This document shows, one piece after another, positions 8,170 through 16,624 of a stretch of DNA of 46,069 bases (positions are counted from its first letter, which is position 1; the number at the start of each line of letters is the position of its first letter). The notes under the pieces are model-generated. The model was not told where the DNA came from and searched no databases. It was given only the letters and a program-made list of their open reading frames with translations. The DNA lies in IMG/VR virus record IMGVR_UViG_3300046507_000242, positions 1 to 46,069 of that record; one strand, given 5' to 3'. The position numbers and the translations under genes were made by a program. Origin of the DNA: a virus.

Positions 8170-8543
8170 CAGATAGCACTTCCGAGAATAGTCATGAAGC
8201 CTTCCATGAACTTGACTTTCTTACCCTGAGATGAAGTAAGCATAAGCGTATACACTGCCCGGTTCCAGTTTAGACCAACTGTCGTATCCGCTGCAATGCT
8301 AACAGTCACCGTTCCAGCAGTCCCACCGAGTACAATTTCTCCAGTAGCTGTACCGATATCCAGAACAAAGTCCGGAATGTCGTAGCCATCGTAGTTACCG
8401 TTCATGGATATGCGAGCCTTAAGCTCAGCTGTGTATCCAGTCAAATCGATAGGTAGTGTAGTGCAAGGATCCTGATAGACAAAAGACTCCGAATAATCGG
8501 AGCCCTCTGTAAGTTCGATGTTAAAGAAATTTCTATTTGTCAT
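8169..8543 (-). CDS. Probable virion/tail-associated protein
   Basis: A 124-residue beta-rich protein (FNIELTEGSDYSESFVYQD, then LTGYTAELKARI). This layout resembles small phage proteins encoded beside tail fibres, often Ig-like in fold. Function unassigned. Its start overlaps the end of the outer spanin gene and its end overlaps the PAAR gene, so it is part of a continuous late transcript. Confidence 0.6.
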   Translation of the reverse strand: MTNRNFFNIELTEGSDYSESFVYQDPCTTLPIDLTGYTAELKARISMNGNYDGYDIPDFVLDIGTATGEIVLGGTAGTVTVSIAADTTVGLNWNRAVYTLMLTSSQGKKVKFMEGFMTILGSAI

Positions 8544-8806
8544 TTAGTACAACCAGCAAGAGCAGCTTTAAGTTTTGTAGAGTAAGCATTGAGGTGATCG
8601 TTCTCTGCAGCCAGGAGAGCCAAGTTGTTATACAGCAAGTCCCCTTTTTTAGCTTGGTTAAAGTCACGAGTAGGATCATCAATCTTCGGAGCTGTGCACT
8701 TTACAGGAACCGGTACTTTTACTTCTTTAGGAACGTAGACAATTTCAGGCTTCTGCGTTGCACAACCAGCCAAGGCTAGTGCAAGGATAAAAATAAGGGC
8801 TCTCAT
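8540..8806 (-). CDS. Outer-membrane spanin subunit (Rz1-like lipoprotein)
   Basis: An 88-residue protein with a lipoprotein signal: a hydrophobic stretch and lipobox LAGC with the lipidated cysteine at residue 15. A Val/Pro/Lys-rich segment follows (PKEVKVPVPVK), as is common in o-spanins, then a helical C-terminus. It overlaps the inner spanin gene upstream by four bases. In Gram-negative hosts the i- and o-spanins span the periplasm and disrupt the outer membrane in the last step of lysis. Somewhat larger than lambda Rz1, and not nested. Confidence 0.85.
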   Translation of the reverse strand: MRALIFILALALAGCATQKPEIVYVPKEVKVPVPVKCTAPKIDDPTRDFNQAKKGDLLYNNLALLAAENDHLNAYSTKLKAALAGCTK

Positions 8807-9225
8807 TGTTTTGCTCCCAGAGAAGATTGACGGTCGGCAACCAGTGAATCCATCAAAGCCTTGCTGTTTGCGTAATCGTCAGTACCAACAGGCTTTGCTG
8901 ATAGAACTGCTGATGCGTGAGCATCGTAGGTGTTGGCCTTGACAGTAGCAACGGCAACAGCCTCGCTTGCGGCTTGGGTAGCCGAAGCTTCAGACGCAGC
9001 TACAGCTGTGACGCCTGCAGAGCAATCACTTGCTGCGCCCTGAAATTCCTGGGCAGCAGTCTGCACAGCACCAAGCTTGGCGTTAAGAGATTCAATCTCT
9101 TTTTCCTTGGACTTGTTTGACAAGTAGGAAACTCCGATTATCGTGCATAGAGCTACGATTACGGAAATGAATACGATATTGATTCCGCCCTTAAAGAATG
9201 CACGAATTGCGGCTAAGGTAAACAT
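8803..9225 (-). CDS. Inner-membrane spanin subunit (Rz-like)
   Basis: A 140-residue protein with one N-terminal transmembrane helix (about residues 17-35) followed by a charged segment and a long Ala/Ser/Glu-rich helical periplasmic domain. This is the topology of an i-spanin. It sits between the holin candidate and the outer spanin and overlaps both. Family-level sequence similarity is not obvious; the call rests on topology and context. Confidence 0.75.
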   Translation of the reverse strand: MFTLAAIRAFFKGGINIVFISVIVALCTIIGVSYLSNKSKEKEIESLNAKLGAVQTAAQEFQGAASDCSAGVTAVAASEASATQAASEAVAVATVKANTYDAHASAVLSAKPVGTDDYANSKALMDSLVADRQSSLGAKQ

Positions 9226-9476
9226 TACGATGTCTCCTTGATCATCTTCAACGCTACTGATGCGCCAAGGGCAGCGTAACCAGCAGTTAGTGTAGCGAAG
9301 GCTGTAGCCATGCTTTGAATATCAAGATGGCCGTGCATGATTTGTAGTACGCATCCGATAATAAAAAAGATCACAGCCGGAACACTGATAGCTACGGCGA
9401 AAACACGTATAGGACATAGGCTGACACCGTCTTGTTCGGTAATCAGACTTTTTAGTAAACTTAGTAATTTAGTCAT
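9225..9476 (-). CDS. Small membrane protein, probable holin
   Basis: An 83-residue protein with two hydrophobic segments (about residues 26-47 and 58-76), a charged N-terminus and a Lys/Glu C-terminus. Size and position directly after the endolysin and before the spanins fit a class II-like holin. No specific holin family was recognised. A second pair of small membrane proteins at 11862-12706 competes for this role. Confidence 0.65.
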   Translation of the reverse strand: MTKLLSLLKSLITEQDGVSLCPIRVFAVAISVPAVIFFIIGCVLQIMHGHLDIQSMATAFATLTAGYAALGASVALKMIKETS

Positions 9477-9478
9477 TT

Positions 9479-9925
9479 TTAACTCTTTAAAAACAATGAA
9501 GCTTCTGCCACTCTTCGACGAGTAAGCCCATCTATAACTTTGCCGCCAGCTTTGTTCCAGCGGCCAAATTGCCCTGCAACGAGATTTGGAGAACCGCCTT
9601 GATTCAGAAGTTTAAGAAGCGTTGAGCTAGCGAGATTTCCCACACCAAGGTTGTATGCAAAGCTTACCAATGCGCCGAGTTGATTTGGTGTAACCGGGAC
9701 CTTGATCAGAGCTTTGACTTTAACTTCGAATTCATCGTAGCGTGTTTGAACGTCAGCATCCGCTTCAGCCTGTGTGATAGTCTGACCTTTCCATACAGGA
9801 ATACGCTTTCCATCGACCATCCACATCGTTTCGCCATAGCCAATTGTCCAGACACCAACGATGTCCTGATACGCTTGAAGCTTGCACCCTTCAAATTCTT
9901 TTACTAATGGTAAACCTTCTCTCAT
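9479..9925 (-). CDS. Endolysin, T4-lysozyme-like muramidase (GH24)
   Basis: A 148-residue protein with the GH24 catalytic triad in canonical spacing: E12 in FEGCKL, D21 in AYQDIVG, and T27 in VWTIGYGE (E-x8-D-x5-T). The ALVSFAYNLGVG block and a C-terminal RRVAEASLF follow the family. It cleaves the glycan chains of peptidoglycan. There is no signal peptide or SAR helix, so export should depend on a holin. A GGAG ribosome site lies about five bases before the ATG at 9925. Confidence 0.95.
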   Translation of the reverse strand: MREGLPLVKEFEGCKLQAYQDIVGVWTIGYGETMWMVDGKRIPVWKGQTITQAEADADVQTRYDEFEVKVKALIKVPVTPNQLGALVSFAYNLGVGNLASSTLLKLLNQGGSPNLVAGQFGRWNKAGGKVIDGLTRRRVAEASLFLKS

Positions 9926-9940
9926 TACAACTCCAAATAA

Positions 9941-9974
9941 AAAATCCCAGATAACTTGATTATACTGGGATTTT
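9941..9974 (-). terminator. Intrinsic terminator between fibre and endolysin genes
   Basis: A perfect 10-bp stem (AAAATCCCAG at 9941-9950 with CTGGGATTTT at 9965-9974) is followed on the minus strand by a T-rich run. It ends the transcript coming from the fibre genes and partly separates the lysis cassette. Confidence 0.8.
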
Positions 9975-9995
9975 AAGTGAAGCGGAAGTTAAGCG

Positions 9996-10772
9996 TTACT
10001 TGCCGATAGCCATAAAATACACTGTTGCTCCGTTTACTGCTGCATTGGCACTGCTTGCAGTGGCTACGAGAGTACTAGCAGTACTATTGGTAGAAATGGT
10101 AGCTACGACTGACTGCACTCCTGCGCCTGCCTGCAGATAGTTAGCCACCCCAATTATAAATGTAGAGGGAAACGCAATAGGCAAAGTTAAGGTAGCAACT
10201 CCAGATGCGTTACTACCCGCAGCTCCCCACTGAATAATTAAGCCGCTAGGAAGTTTTTGATAGCCATTGGCACCTTGCGATGTGCCGAATTGAGCAGAAT
10301 ACTTTAGCTTTGCAGATCCTCCCGTTACAAACCATACGCTTTGCGTACCGATGGGTCCACGCTTTGTTATCTGAACATCATCCCCAGTAGCTAACGTTAA
10401 AGAAGTAATAGAGGAGTTATAAGGGAACATTACATCAGTGCCCGCACAAACAACGTTAATTGAAACGTTAGATCCTGATACTATGCTGATAGTTTCCCCG
10501 TCATCCATGGTTGCAGAACTCGGAAGAGTAATGGTACCAGTGAATGTGGAAGCCAACATAATACTTTGACCTGCATTTGCAGCTGTAAGCGTTAGTCCTG
10601 AGGTTCCGCCATTAGGAGATCCTAGCGAGTACCGTAAACCTCCAGTCTTTACCCAAGCCGTCGTAGCCAGGTTGGGGTTATTATCAAACTGTGGAGGAGT
10701 CGCTGTTGTTACGTAAGTTGACCCTGCTGTTAGCAGATCGGTCAAATTACCTAGATTTCTTGTTTTAGACAT
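9996..10772 (-). CDS. Tail fibre protein, paralogue 1
   Basis: A 258-residue beta-rich protein sharing two modules with the products of 10785-11831 and 13890-15131: a linker PPQFDNNPNLATTAWV near residues 27-41, and a C-terminal receptor-binding-type module starting at GYQKLPSGLIIQWG (about residue 170) and ending in IGK. The middle is Thr/Ser/Val-rich. The C-terminal module resembles the gp53-like tail fibre C-terminal domain. It is followed by the terminator at 9941-9974. Confidence 0.85.
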   Translation of the reverse strand: MSKTRNLGNLTDLLTAGSTYVTTATPPQFDNNPNLATTAWVKTGGLRYSLGSPNGGTSGLTLTAANAGQSIMLASTFTGTITLPSSATMDDGETISIVSGSNVSINVVCAGTDVMFPYNSSITSLTLATGDDVQITKRGPIGTQSVWFVTGGSAKLKYSAQFGTSQGANGYQKLPSGLIIQWGAAGSNASGVATLTLPIAFPSTFIIGVANYLQAGAGVQSVVATISTNSTASTLVATASSANAAVNGATVYFMAIGK

Positions 10773-10784
10773 TTTGTTTATTCC

Positions 10785-11831
10785 TTATTTTCCGAAAGCC
10801 GTCCAATAGTATCCAACACCCGATGCCGCGGTCCCTGAAGTATTATGGTAACCAACCTGGAATTGGGATGAGTTTACTACTTGGAAGCCAAATGAACCGG
10901 CACCAAGACTTGCCCCAATTGATCCTGCTATAGCAAAACAGGAAGTTGGAAAAGCAATCGGGAAATTAAAGGTTTGAGTACTATCGCTAGCCCCTGTGTA
11001 CGAACTATTGGCCCATTGAATAATCAAGCCACTCGGGAGTTTCTGATAGCCGCTTCCGGAGAGAGACGAACCAAACGCGCCGATACCAAGGCCGGATGAA
11101 GCCATATACCAACCTGCAGCTACACCATTGGAAACAAAAGTAACTTGCTGACCCGAAATCAGAACTGCAGAAGACGAGTTTGTTCCGATTGTACTTTGAA
11201 TAGTATCAGTACCATTCGCTGCAACAGTTCCCCCAAATGCACCGCCTAATGCTGTAAACGTAGTACCTACTGGAACAAGAGATAGAGCGGGAAGTGTAGC
11301 TGTAACACCTGCTGCTCCGAATTGGCCCCAACCGTTCATTGAAGAAATAGATATATTTCCGTTTGCAGTAAATGACTGTCCATTCGCTTGAGGGTAGTGC
11401 AGACCTGCAGATATCACATACGCGGTGCTAGCCGAGCGGATTGTATTATCAAACTGAGATGCAGTCGTAGTTCTGGAAGCGCTCTCCAAAGCAATAACCC
11501 AGCCCGTAAGCATGTTCTGAACAAGGAAACGTTCACCGGGGAGAATGGAAATCGAAGAAAAGCTTGAACCAAGCAGAAGCATCGTATCAGCACCTGCCGC
11601 GTTCACAGTGCACGTTGCTGAACTGTTGTTAAAGATAGAATACGATCTTGACGGGAAATTAGTAGCATCAATCGCAGGGAGCGTGATCGTGTATCCGCCA
11701 GCTCCTGAGATGATGAATTGTTTATCGTATGTAGCCGCGCCTGCGCCAAGAGTAGTCGTTCCAGTAATGGAAACTACTGCTTGTTGGTTAGCAGGGCTTG
11801 TGGGATATAGTGGATTACCGAAGTAGCTCAT
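10785..11831 (-). CDS. Tail fibre protein, paralogue 2
   Basis: A 348-residue fibre with an extra N-terminal beta domain (residues 1-115, YTITLPAIDA and following), then the QFDNTIRSASTAYV linker shared with its paralogues, a variable middle, and the GYQKLPSGLIIQWA module near residue 265 running to a C-terminal AFGK. The shared linker and tip with different stems suggest duplication and module swapping among fibres. Confidence 0.85.
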   Translation of the reverse strand: MSYFGNPLYPTSPANQQAVVSITGTTTLGAGAATYDKQFIISGAGGYTITLPAIDATNFPSRSYSIFNNSSATCTVNAAGADTMLLLGSSFSSISILPGERFLVQNMLTGWVIALESASRTTTASQFDNTIRSASTAYVISAGLHYPQANGQSFTANGNISISSMNGWGQFGAAGVTATLPALSLVPVGTTFTALGGAFGGTVAANGTDTIQSTIGTNSSSAVLISGQQVTFVSNGVAAGWYMASSGLGIGAFGSSLSGSGYQKLPSGLIIQWANSSYTGASDSTQTFNFPIAFPTSCFAIAGSIGASLGAGSFGFQVVNSSQFQVGYHNTSGTAASGVGYYWTAFGK

Positions 11832-11861
11832 AGTTTAGTTATAAAAACCAACTACGAGCCG

Positions 11862-12251
11862 TCATTGTTGAGCGCTCGTAGTCGTATGTTCTTTCTCAAT
11901 GAATTTTAATACTTTCTCTTGAGTTAGACTGGTGCCAGAACCAACTATGTTTTTAACATAATAAGCGACAGCCCAAAGCATAAGAATAAAGACGGAAGTA
12001 TTAAGGAGTAGTTCACTGGGTTGAACTATTTTATAGCCAAGAATACCAAGGCTATATACGTTGCTTAATGCAGAGATGGATAGAAGCGTCAGGATATACC
12101 TGAGCGTAGTAAACCATTTGTTTTTGATGCCGCGCTTCTTGATTGAGAAGGCGAAGAAAAACCCGCAGAAACCAAGTCCTGAAGAAATTAACAGGTTTAG
12201 TAACAGCGGGAAGTTTGTGTTTTGGATCACTGCCGAAATAGCGTAGATCAT
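11862..12251 (-). CDS. Membrane protein, possible holin or antiholin
   Basis: A 129-residue protein with three hydrophobic segments (about residues 13-36, 49-68 and 80-100) and a hydrophilic C-terminal tail. Its start overlaps the stop of another small membrane protein (12251-12706). Together with the hydrolase at 12731 they form a possible second lysis or entry module. No family recognised. Confidence 0.65.
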   Translation of the reverse strand: MIYAISAVIQNTNFPLLLNLLISSGLGFCGFFFAFSIKKRGIKNKWFTTLRYILTLLSISALSNVYSLGILGYKIVQPSELLLNTSVFILMLWAVAYYVKNIVGSGTSLTQEKVLKFIEKEHTTTSAQQ

Positions 12252-12706
12252 TATTTTTCCTCAGAAGAATTCGGTCCTGTATAAATGTGGGATTCTGCAC
12301 GACGATCTTCGATAACGATTGTATCTTGATTTACACGTCTATCCTCACCTCTGTATGCACCGTTGGTGACCTTCTGCATTAATTGATCAACAGCGTTTTC
12401 GCCCTTCTTATCGAGCCATTTCAGGACTGCACGAATAACGTACACCCCAACAGCACCTAAAGCCCAAGATAGGGCAACTACACCCTCCGTAGAATGGACA
12501 TTAGCATTATCAGCTATCCAAGGCCCCATAAAGATTGCAAATGAGGAACCTACAATAGCCATAAAAAGAGCGTTTTTAAAGCTGGTTTTATTTTGATCGC
12601 TTAATGCAAGAATAGGAACAACTGAGCCGCATACACCCGCTAAAATGGACCATGCTTTTGCAATAGTAAAAATTGCTCCAGCAGATGTTGAAACTGGCTC
12701 AGCCAT
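12251..12706 (-). CDS. Membrane protein, possible holin
   Basis: A 151-residue protein. Ala-rich hydrophobic segments at about residues 11-35, 46-64 and 76-94 are followed by a charged cytoplasmic-type tail with a GEDRRVNQDTIVIEDRR repeat-like stretch. The layout (short N-terminus, three membrane helices, charged tail) fits class I holins, but the identification is by topology only. It overlaps the downstream membrane gene by one base. Confidence 0.6.
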   Translation of the reverse strand: MAEPVSTSAGAIFTIAKAWSILAGVCGSVVPILALSDQNKTSFKNALFMAIVGSSFAIFMGPWIADNANVHSTEGVVALSWALGAVGVYVIRAVLKWLDKKGENAVDQLMQKVTNGAYRGEDRRVNQDTIVIEDRRAESHIYTGPNSSEEK

Positions 12707-12730
12707 TATATTCTCCTATGATTTTAAATA

Positions 12731-13243
12731 TTAGTTTGAGCCTATTACTTCAAACTTCATTGCATTTTGTAACTGATCTGTTACTGCACCTGGCCAAGGA
12801 ATGGACGGTAATCCTTCAGGAGTCCAACCACATTTCTTATAGATGGTGGCGGATAGTGCGCTACACACCAGATCAGCACCGTCAGCTTTTGGCAACGGAA
12901 TGCCGAACACTTTGTAACCAAAGATGCGGGCCAAATCTAAAAAACCATAAGGAATACGGGTCCCAAGCTCAGCCCAAATAACACTCTCACACTTGTCGCG
13001 GTCGACAGGACACTCGAAAACATCAAAGTCGTATTCCGCTTCTTGTGAAAGAGGAACGACGTTGCAGCCTCCAGCGTTTGTCTGTGCTAACAGCAAACGA
13101 CCACCCGACCAGATTGCAAGGCCCGTATGTGTGTACGGGCTTTGAGTAACAATCCGAGTCGCAATGGGCAGGAATCCAGAGGTCTTCTTAACAGCAATAA
13201 GATCTCCGGTCCTGATAGAATTGCGAACATCATTGTAATTCAA
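12731..13243 (-). CDS. Permuted papain-like (NlpC/P60, YiiX-type) hydrolase
   Basis: A 170-residue protein with GDLIAVKK at residues 13-20, SPYTHTGLAIW with H39, and DLVCSALSATIY with C127. The order histidine-then-cysteine is that of circularly permuted NlpC/P60 or LRAT-like cysteine hydrolases. Family members cleave peptidoglycan peptides or amide/ester bonds of lipids. In a late phage operon beside two membrane proteins, a role in wall degradation during entry or lysis is plausible. No signal peptide is visible. Confidence 0.75.
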   Translation of the reverse strand: MNYNDVRNSIRTGDLIAVKKTSGFLPIATRIVTQSPYTHTGLAIWSGGRLLLAQTNAGGCNVVPLSQEAEYDFDVFECPVDRDKCESVIWAELGTRIPYGFLDLARIFGYKVFGIPLPKADGADLVCSALSATIYKKCGWTPEGLPSIPWPGAVTDQLQNAMKFEVIGSN

Positions 13244-13256
13244 GGATTACTCCAAG

Positions 13257-13853
13257 TTAACTAACAGAAGCTGACCCTGCAGCTTGCTGAATTTGGGCGA
13301 ACCCGGCGACAGCCAAGCCTACCCCTGCCTGTACGGCGGCAGAATCCGTTGCTGCACCTACTGCAATTTTAGCTTTACGACGAACTGTTTCAATCGAAGC
13401 AGCCAGCGAAGCCCATGCAGTGTATTGAGCGATGATCAAGTCTGCTGAAGCTTGTGCAGTACTACCGGTCGCATCCATTTCTGATTGGACAAGGCCAGGA
13501 ATAGTACCTGTATAACCAGCAGTCTTAAACAGCGTAGCTTCGTTATATTTGAGAATATACGTTGCTACCTGACCTGAATTAGCTGTGATGTACACACCGC
13601 GTAGAACTTCTGCTTCAGCGTCGATTTGCTTAAGCGCAGCTGCTTTTACATCAGCCAGAAGAGGCTCGGGCGGAAGAGTAAGAATCGGCTTACCATTTGC
13701 GTCAGCAGAGATAATCTGACCTGAGGATTGGCCGTCCAATAGAGACTGCCATTCTTCAACAGTGATCTCTACAGCATCGCTTGGGATTTGATTCTCAACG
13801 TGGATAGAATCATCGTAGAAGCCACCCGTTGATTTTGCATAAAAAATTGCCAT
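13257..13853 (-). CDS. Tail fibre assembly-like protein
   Basis: A 198-residue protein. Residues 1-65 follow the tail fibre assembly pattern: FYAKSTGGFYDDSIH, then IPSDAVEITVEEWQSLL, then a DANGKPIL turn and a Pro-rich end. From about residue 68 an Ala-rich helical domain follows. Such proteins are chaperones for fibre folding or are attached to fibres. It lies directly downstream of the 413-residue fibre gene. Confidence 0.75.
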   Translation of the reverse strand: MAIFYAKSTGGFYDDSIHVENQIPSDAVEITVEEWQSLLDGQSSGQIISADANGKPILTLPPEPLLADVKAAALKQIDAEAEVLRGVYITANSGQVATYILKYNEATLFKTAGYTGTIPGLVQSEMDATGSTAQASADLIIAQYTAWASLAASIETVRRKAKIAVGAATDSAAVQAGVGLAVAGFAQIQQAAGSASVS

Positions 13854-13889
13854 TTTTGTTTAGCCTTAAATTTGTTACGTTAATTTATA

Positions 13890-15131
13890 TTATTTGCCAA
13901 TAGCGATATATGAACCGCCAATACCTGTTGCTACAGCTCCGTTACTTTGAGCGTTTCCTGTAAACCCAGCTGCGGTAGTACTTATCGTTTGTGCTATAAA
14001 ATTACCCAAACTACCCCCTCCCACAGTCAATGAAGTAGTATAAGTCGCTGAAGAAAATGCCAGAGGGTATGTTACGTTAATATTTGGAGAAGAAGTTCCA
14101 GAACTAGTCCAGGTTCCCCATTGTATCGTAAGTCCACTAGGTAATCTTTGATATCCATTAGTAGCGAATAGCGCAGCTCCATTACCATGTACCACGATCC
14201 AGCTAGCCCCATCGCTTATTAGAGTACATGCCGTTGCATTCATCAAAGACTGTGATGTTGCCGCTGCCCCCATATAATAGATTAATCCAGATGGAGTTGA
14301 AAGGGTTAAAGGAACAGACGCGTTACAAATAAATGTATACGTTAAATTTTGGGTAGCAGGAGTAGGCAACGTAATCGTGTACGTTGAAGATCCTCCACAT
14401 TCAATCACAGCTCCAGATTGAGACGCAGTAAGAGTCGTAGCCGCAGATACACTTACAATACCTTGATAATTACCAAGAGCACGTTGCACAAACGCAGTTG
14501 TGGGGATTTGATTACTATTATCAAACTGTGGAGGCGTCAAGATAGTCGTAGCGCCATCAACAAGAATAAGCTTATCCAGCGTCTGGTTATAACGAAGCGT
14601 AATCTCTGATCCGGAAACCCAATCTTTGCTGTAAAGTGCAGCACCGGCATTGTTAGATACAATGTTTTTATTACCAATGGCGTTGCAGTTAATAACAGGA
14701 GTTGTGGTTGTGTTCTGCCCCGCAGTACGAACCTTAATAATCATTCCATCAACGTATGACGTAAATGTAGGATTCGTAACAGCTACTTGAGCGTCACCAG
14801 TTCCAGTTGCAACGGCAAAATAAGGTACCAGCAAAGCGTTTACTTGCTGCTGAGTATAAACGTTAGCAACCTGAACCTGAGCACGGGAGATAACTTCAAC
14901 GATATCACCGGTTGCAAAGGCAGCAGAGGTAAGCACAACGTTTGCACCATCGGTTGCAGTGAACTCAGTGAATGGGTCGAGCTTAGCCCCGTTGTAGTAT
15001 ACGTCAACGTAACCAACGGAATATGGTGCTGAAAATGTTGTTTGACCTGCCGTAGCAGTTAGTCGGGTTCTATTTTCCTGTTCCCGATAATCTGCTGGCG
15101 GCACGCCATAATATTCCAAATCGACTGCCAT
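13890..15131 (-). CDS. Tail fibre protein, paralogue 3 (longest)
   Basis: A 413-residue protein. The N-terminus (ADYREQENRTRLTATAGQTTF, then YVDVYYNGAKLDP) is a common phage fibre attachment module. The middle carries the PPQFDNSNQIPTTAFV linker (about residue 200). The C-terminus has GYQRLPSGLTIQWG (about residue 328) and ends in IGK. It is the only one of the three paralogues with an obvious baseplate-attachment module, so it may be the primary fibre. Confidence 0.87.
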   Translation of the reverse strand: MAVDLEYYGVPPADYREQENRTRLTATAGQTTFSAPYSVGYVDVYYNGAKLDPFTEFTATDGANVVLTSAAFATGDIVEVISRAQVQVANVYTQQQVNALLVPYFAVATGTGDAQVAVTNPTFTSYVDGMIIKVRTAGQNTTTTPVINCNAIGNKNIVSNNAGAALYSKDWVSGSEITLRYNQTLDKLILVDGATTILTPPQFDNSNQIPTTAFVQRALGNYQGIVSVSAATTLTASQSGAVIECGGSSTYTITLPTPATQNLTYTFICNASVPLTLSTPSGLIYYMGAAATSQSLMNATACTLISDGASWIVVHGNGAALFATNGYQRLPSGLTIQWGTWTSSGTSSPNINVTYPLAFSSATYTTSLTVGGGSLGNFIAQTISTTAAGFTGNAQSNGAVATGIGGSYIAIGK

Positions 15132-15142
15132 GTTTTACCTTA

Positions 15143-15472
15143 TTATGAAAGTTCAAGAACGCTAAGACTTACACCAATCATCGCTGCACTATCGCCAGTG
15201 GCGTAGAGTGATTCTCCCGCGTTCAATACGATTTTAGGAGCTTTAGAAGCGCTACCCCAAGGAACTGGGATGTTATTAAGTTCAGTGTTGTAAGTCGTGC
15301 CATCATACTTTTCAAGAGTAAGATAGTGCATGTTGTGATTAGTCGTATCCAGATTAGGAAACGTGCCACTGAACACAATAGCTGTAGTACCAGCAGCTAC
15401 AGGGCCATAAATCAAAGTACGTGAAGTACCGACTGTAGTACCATTTGCTGAGTGTTTAAAATTTTGTGCCAT
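15143..15472 (-). CDS. Small virion-associated protein
   Basis: A 109-residue beta-rich protein (GTSRTLIYGPVAAGTTAIVF, later APKIVLNAGESLYA). Such sequences are seen in small phage structural proteins near fibres. Function unassigned. It lies between fibre and baseplate genes in an uninterrupted late operon. Confidence 0.6.
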   Translation of the reverse strand: MAQNFKHSANGTTVGTSRTLIYGPVAAGTTAIVFSGTFPNLDTTNHNMHYLTLEKYDGTTYNTELNNIPVPWGSASKAPKIVLNAGESLYATGDSAAMIGVSLSVLELS

Positions 15473-15476
15473 TTAA

Positions 15477-16256
15477 TTATGAACCAAGTAGAATTGCGTA
15501 GATCAAGCCGTTGTTAGCAGCAATGTTCAAAGCGTTTAGATTCGACACTTCGCTTTGATAAATTTGATATCCGTCTGAAGCTGCAGGAGGAGTAGGCAAG
15601 GCGGTAGACCAGCTAACCGTATTTCCTGAAGCGGATGTAATAGCCCTTACAAGGCCTTTATTTGCACCAGTGACGAATTGAACGATGTACTTACCAGTAG
15701 TCGGCAAGTTAAGAATTGTCGAAGCATTGGTAATCGACATCGTAGTAGATGTGCCAGTAGCCGCTAGGGTACCAGACGTAAGCGTCGTCGGGTAATTGGT
15801 AAAATTCCATACACCGGACGTTACATTAGAATACGCAAGAATAGAATTGCCACCATCATCAGTTGACGTTGTAATATAGCTGTTTGAATCCGAAGCGCCA
15901 GGAGCTGATAGAGCATCTAGACTAGCGATAGGAGCTACACGGTCCTGAAGACGAGCGAAGGAAGCGTAATTACCTGCAGTAACACGAAGCTCAACACGAG
16001 TAGCTGCCTGGTATGTACCGGCAATAGTACTTTCTTGTCCGCGAGAACATCCAGTAAAACTATTTCCGCTTACGCCAGTAACCTTGATAATTTCATACGT
16101 TGAACCGGTATCGATTGTTACGTAGAAATGCTGCCCGGCAGTGGGAGTAGGGAATAGCGATGCATTGGCGACCTGCAGGGTTGTATCAGTCGGTTGAACC
16201 GAAGATGCAAGCGTGGTCTTAGCATTATTAGCGTAAAGTCTTGTGCTAGTTGTCAT
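15477..16256 (-). CDS. Tail/baseplate-associated structural protein
   Basis: A 259-residue protein. The first 90 residues hold LYANNAKTTLASSVQPTDTT and TGCSRGQESTIAGTY, a beta module widely found in phage tail proteins near the fibres. The rest is Thr/Ser/Asn-rich. Probably it bridges baseplate and fibres. Its start overlaps the upstream gene by four bases. Confidence 0.7.
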   Translation of the reverse strand: MTTSTRLYANNAKTTLASSVQPTDTTLQVANASLFPTPTAGQHFYVTIDTGSTYEIIKVTGVSGNSFTGCSRGQESTIAGTYQAATRVELRVTAGNYASFARLQDRVAPIASLDALSAPGASDSNSYITTSTDDGGNSILAYSNVTSGVWNFTNYPTTLTSGTLAATGTSTTMSITNASTILNLPTTGKYIVQFVTGANKGLVRAITSASGNTVSWSTALPTPPAASDGYQIYQSEVSNLNALNIAANNGLIYAILLGS

Positions 16257-16624
16257 GGAATAATAATTACTTGTGTTGAGCTAGCTGCAAGTTTAAGAGC
16301 AGCGCTTAAATTCTGTGCGCCAAGTTTAATATTTGAAATCACCGATGCAGCATCGTCTTGGACGTTCAATACGATTTTAGCTTGACTGTATCTTACGAAG
16401 GCGTTTCCAAATTTAGGTATTGCAGTACCGGTGAAAACCTGAAAACGAGTTAATTCATCAGTATTAGCAACGCCATAGTAATCGCCCAACTGGGTAGTGC
16501 CAGTATTTTGATAGAGAAAAATATTTTGAGGCAGATAGCTACCAGGCAGAACCGTAGCAGTAATCGTGTATTTATCTCCATCAAGGGCCGTTGTAATTTG
16601 TAATTGAGATGTAGTTGGCATCAT
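16253..16624 (-). CDS. Structural protein, unassigned
   Basis: A 123-residue protein if started at the ATG at 16624, which sits in a TAATG overlap with the upstream stop. A longer reading from GTG at 16645 would add seven residues inside the previous gene and is less likely. The sequence is Thr/Val/Ala-rich with strand periodicity. Its place between two baseplate-region genes is the only clue to function. Confidence 0.65.
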   Translation of the reverse strand: MMPTTSQLQITTALDGDKYTITATVLPGSYLPQNIFLYQNTGTTQLGDYYGVANTDELTRFQVFTGTAIPKFGNAFVRYSQAKIVLNVQDDAASVISNIKLGAQNLSAALKLAASSTQVIIIP

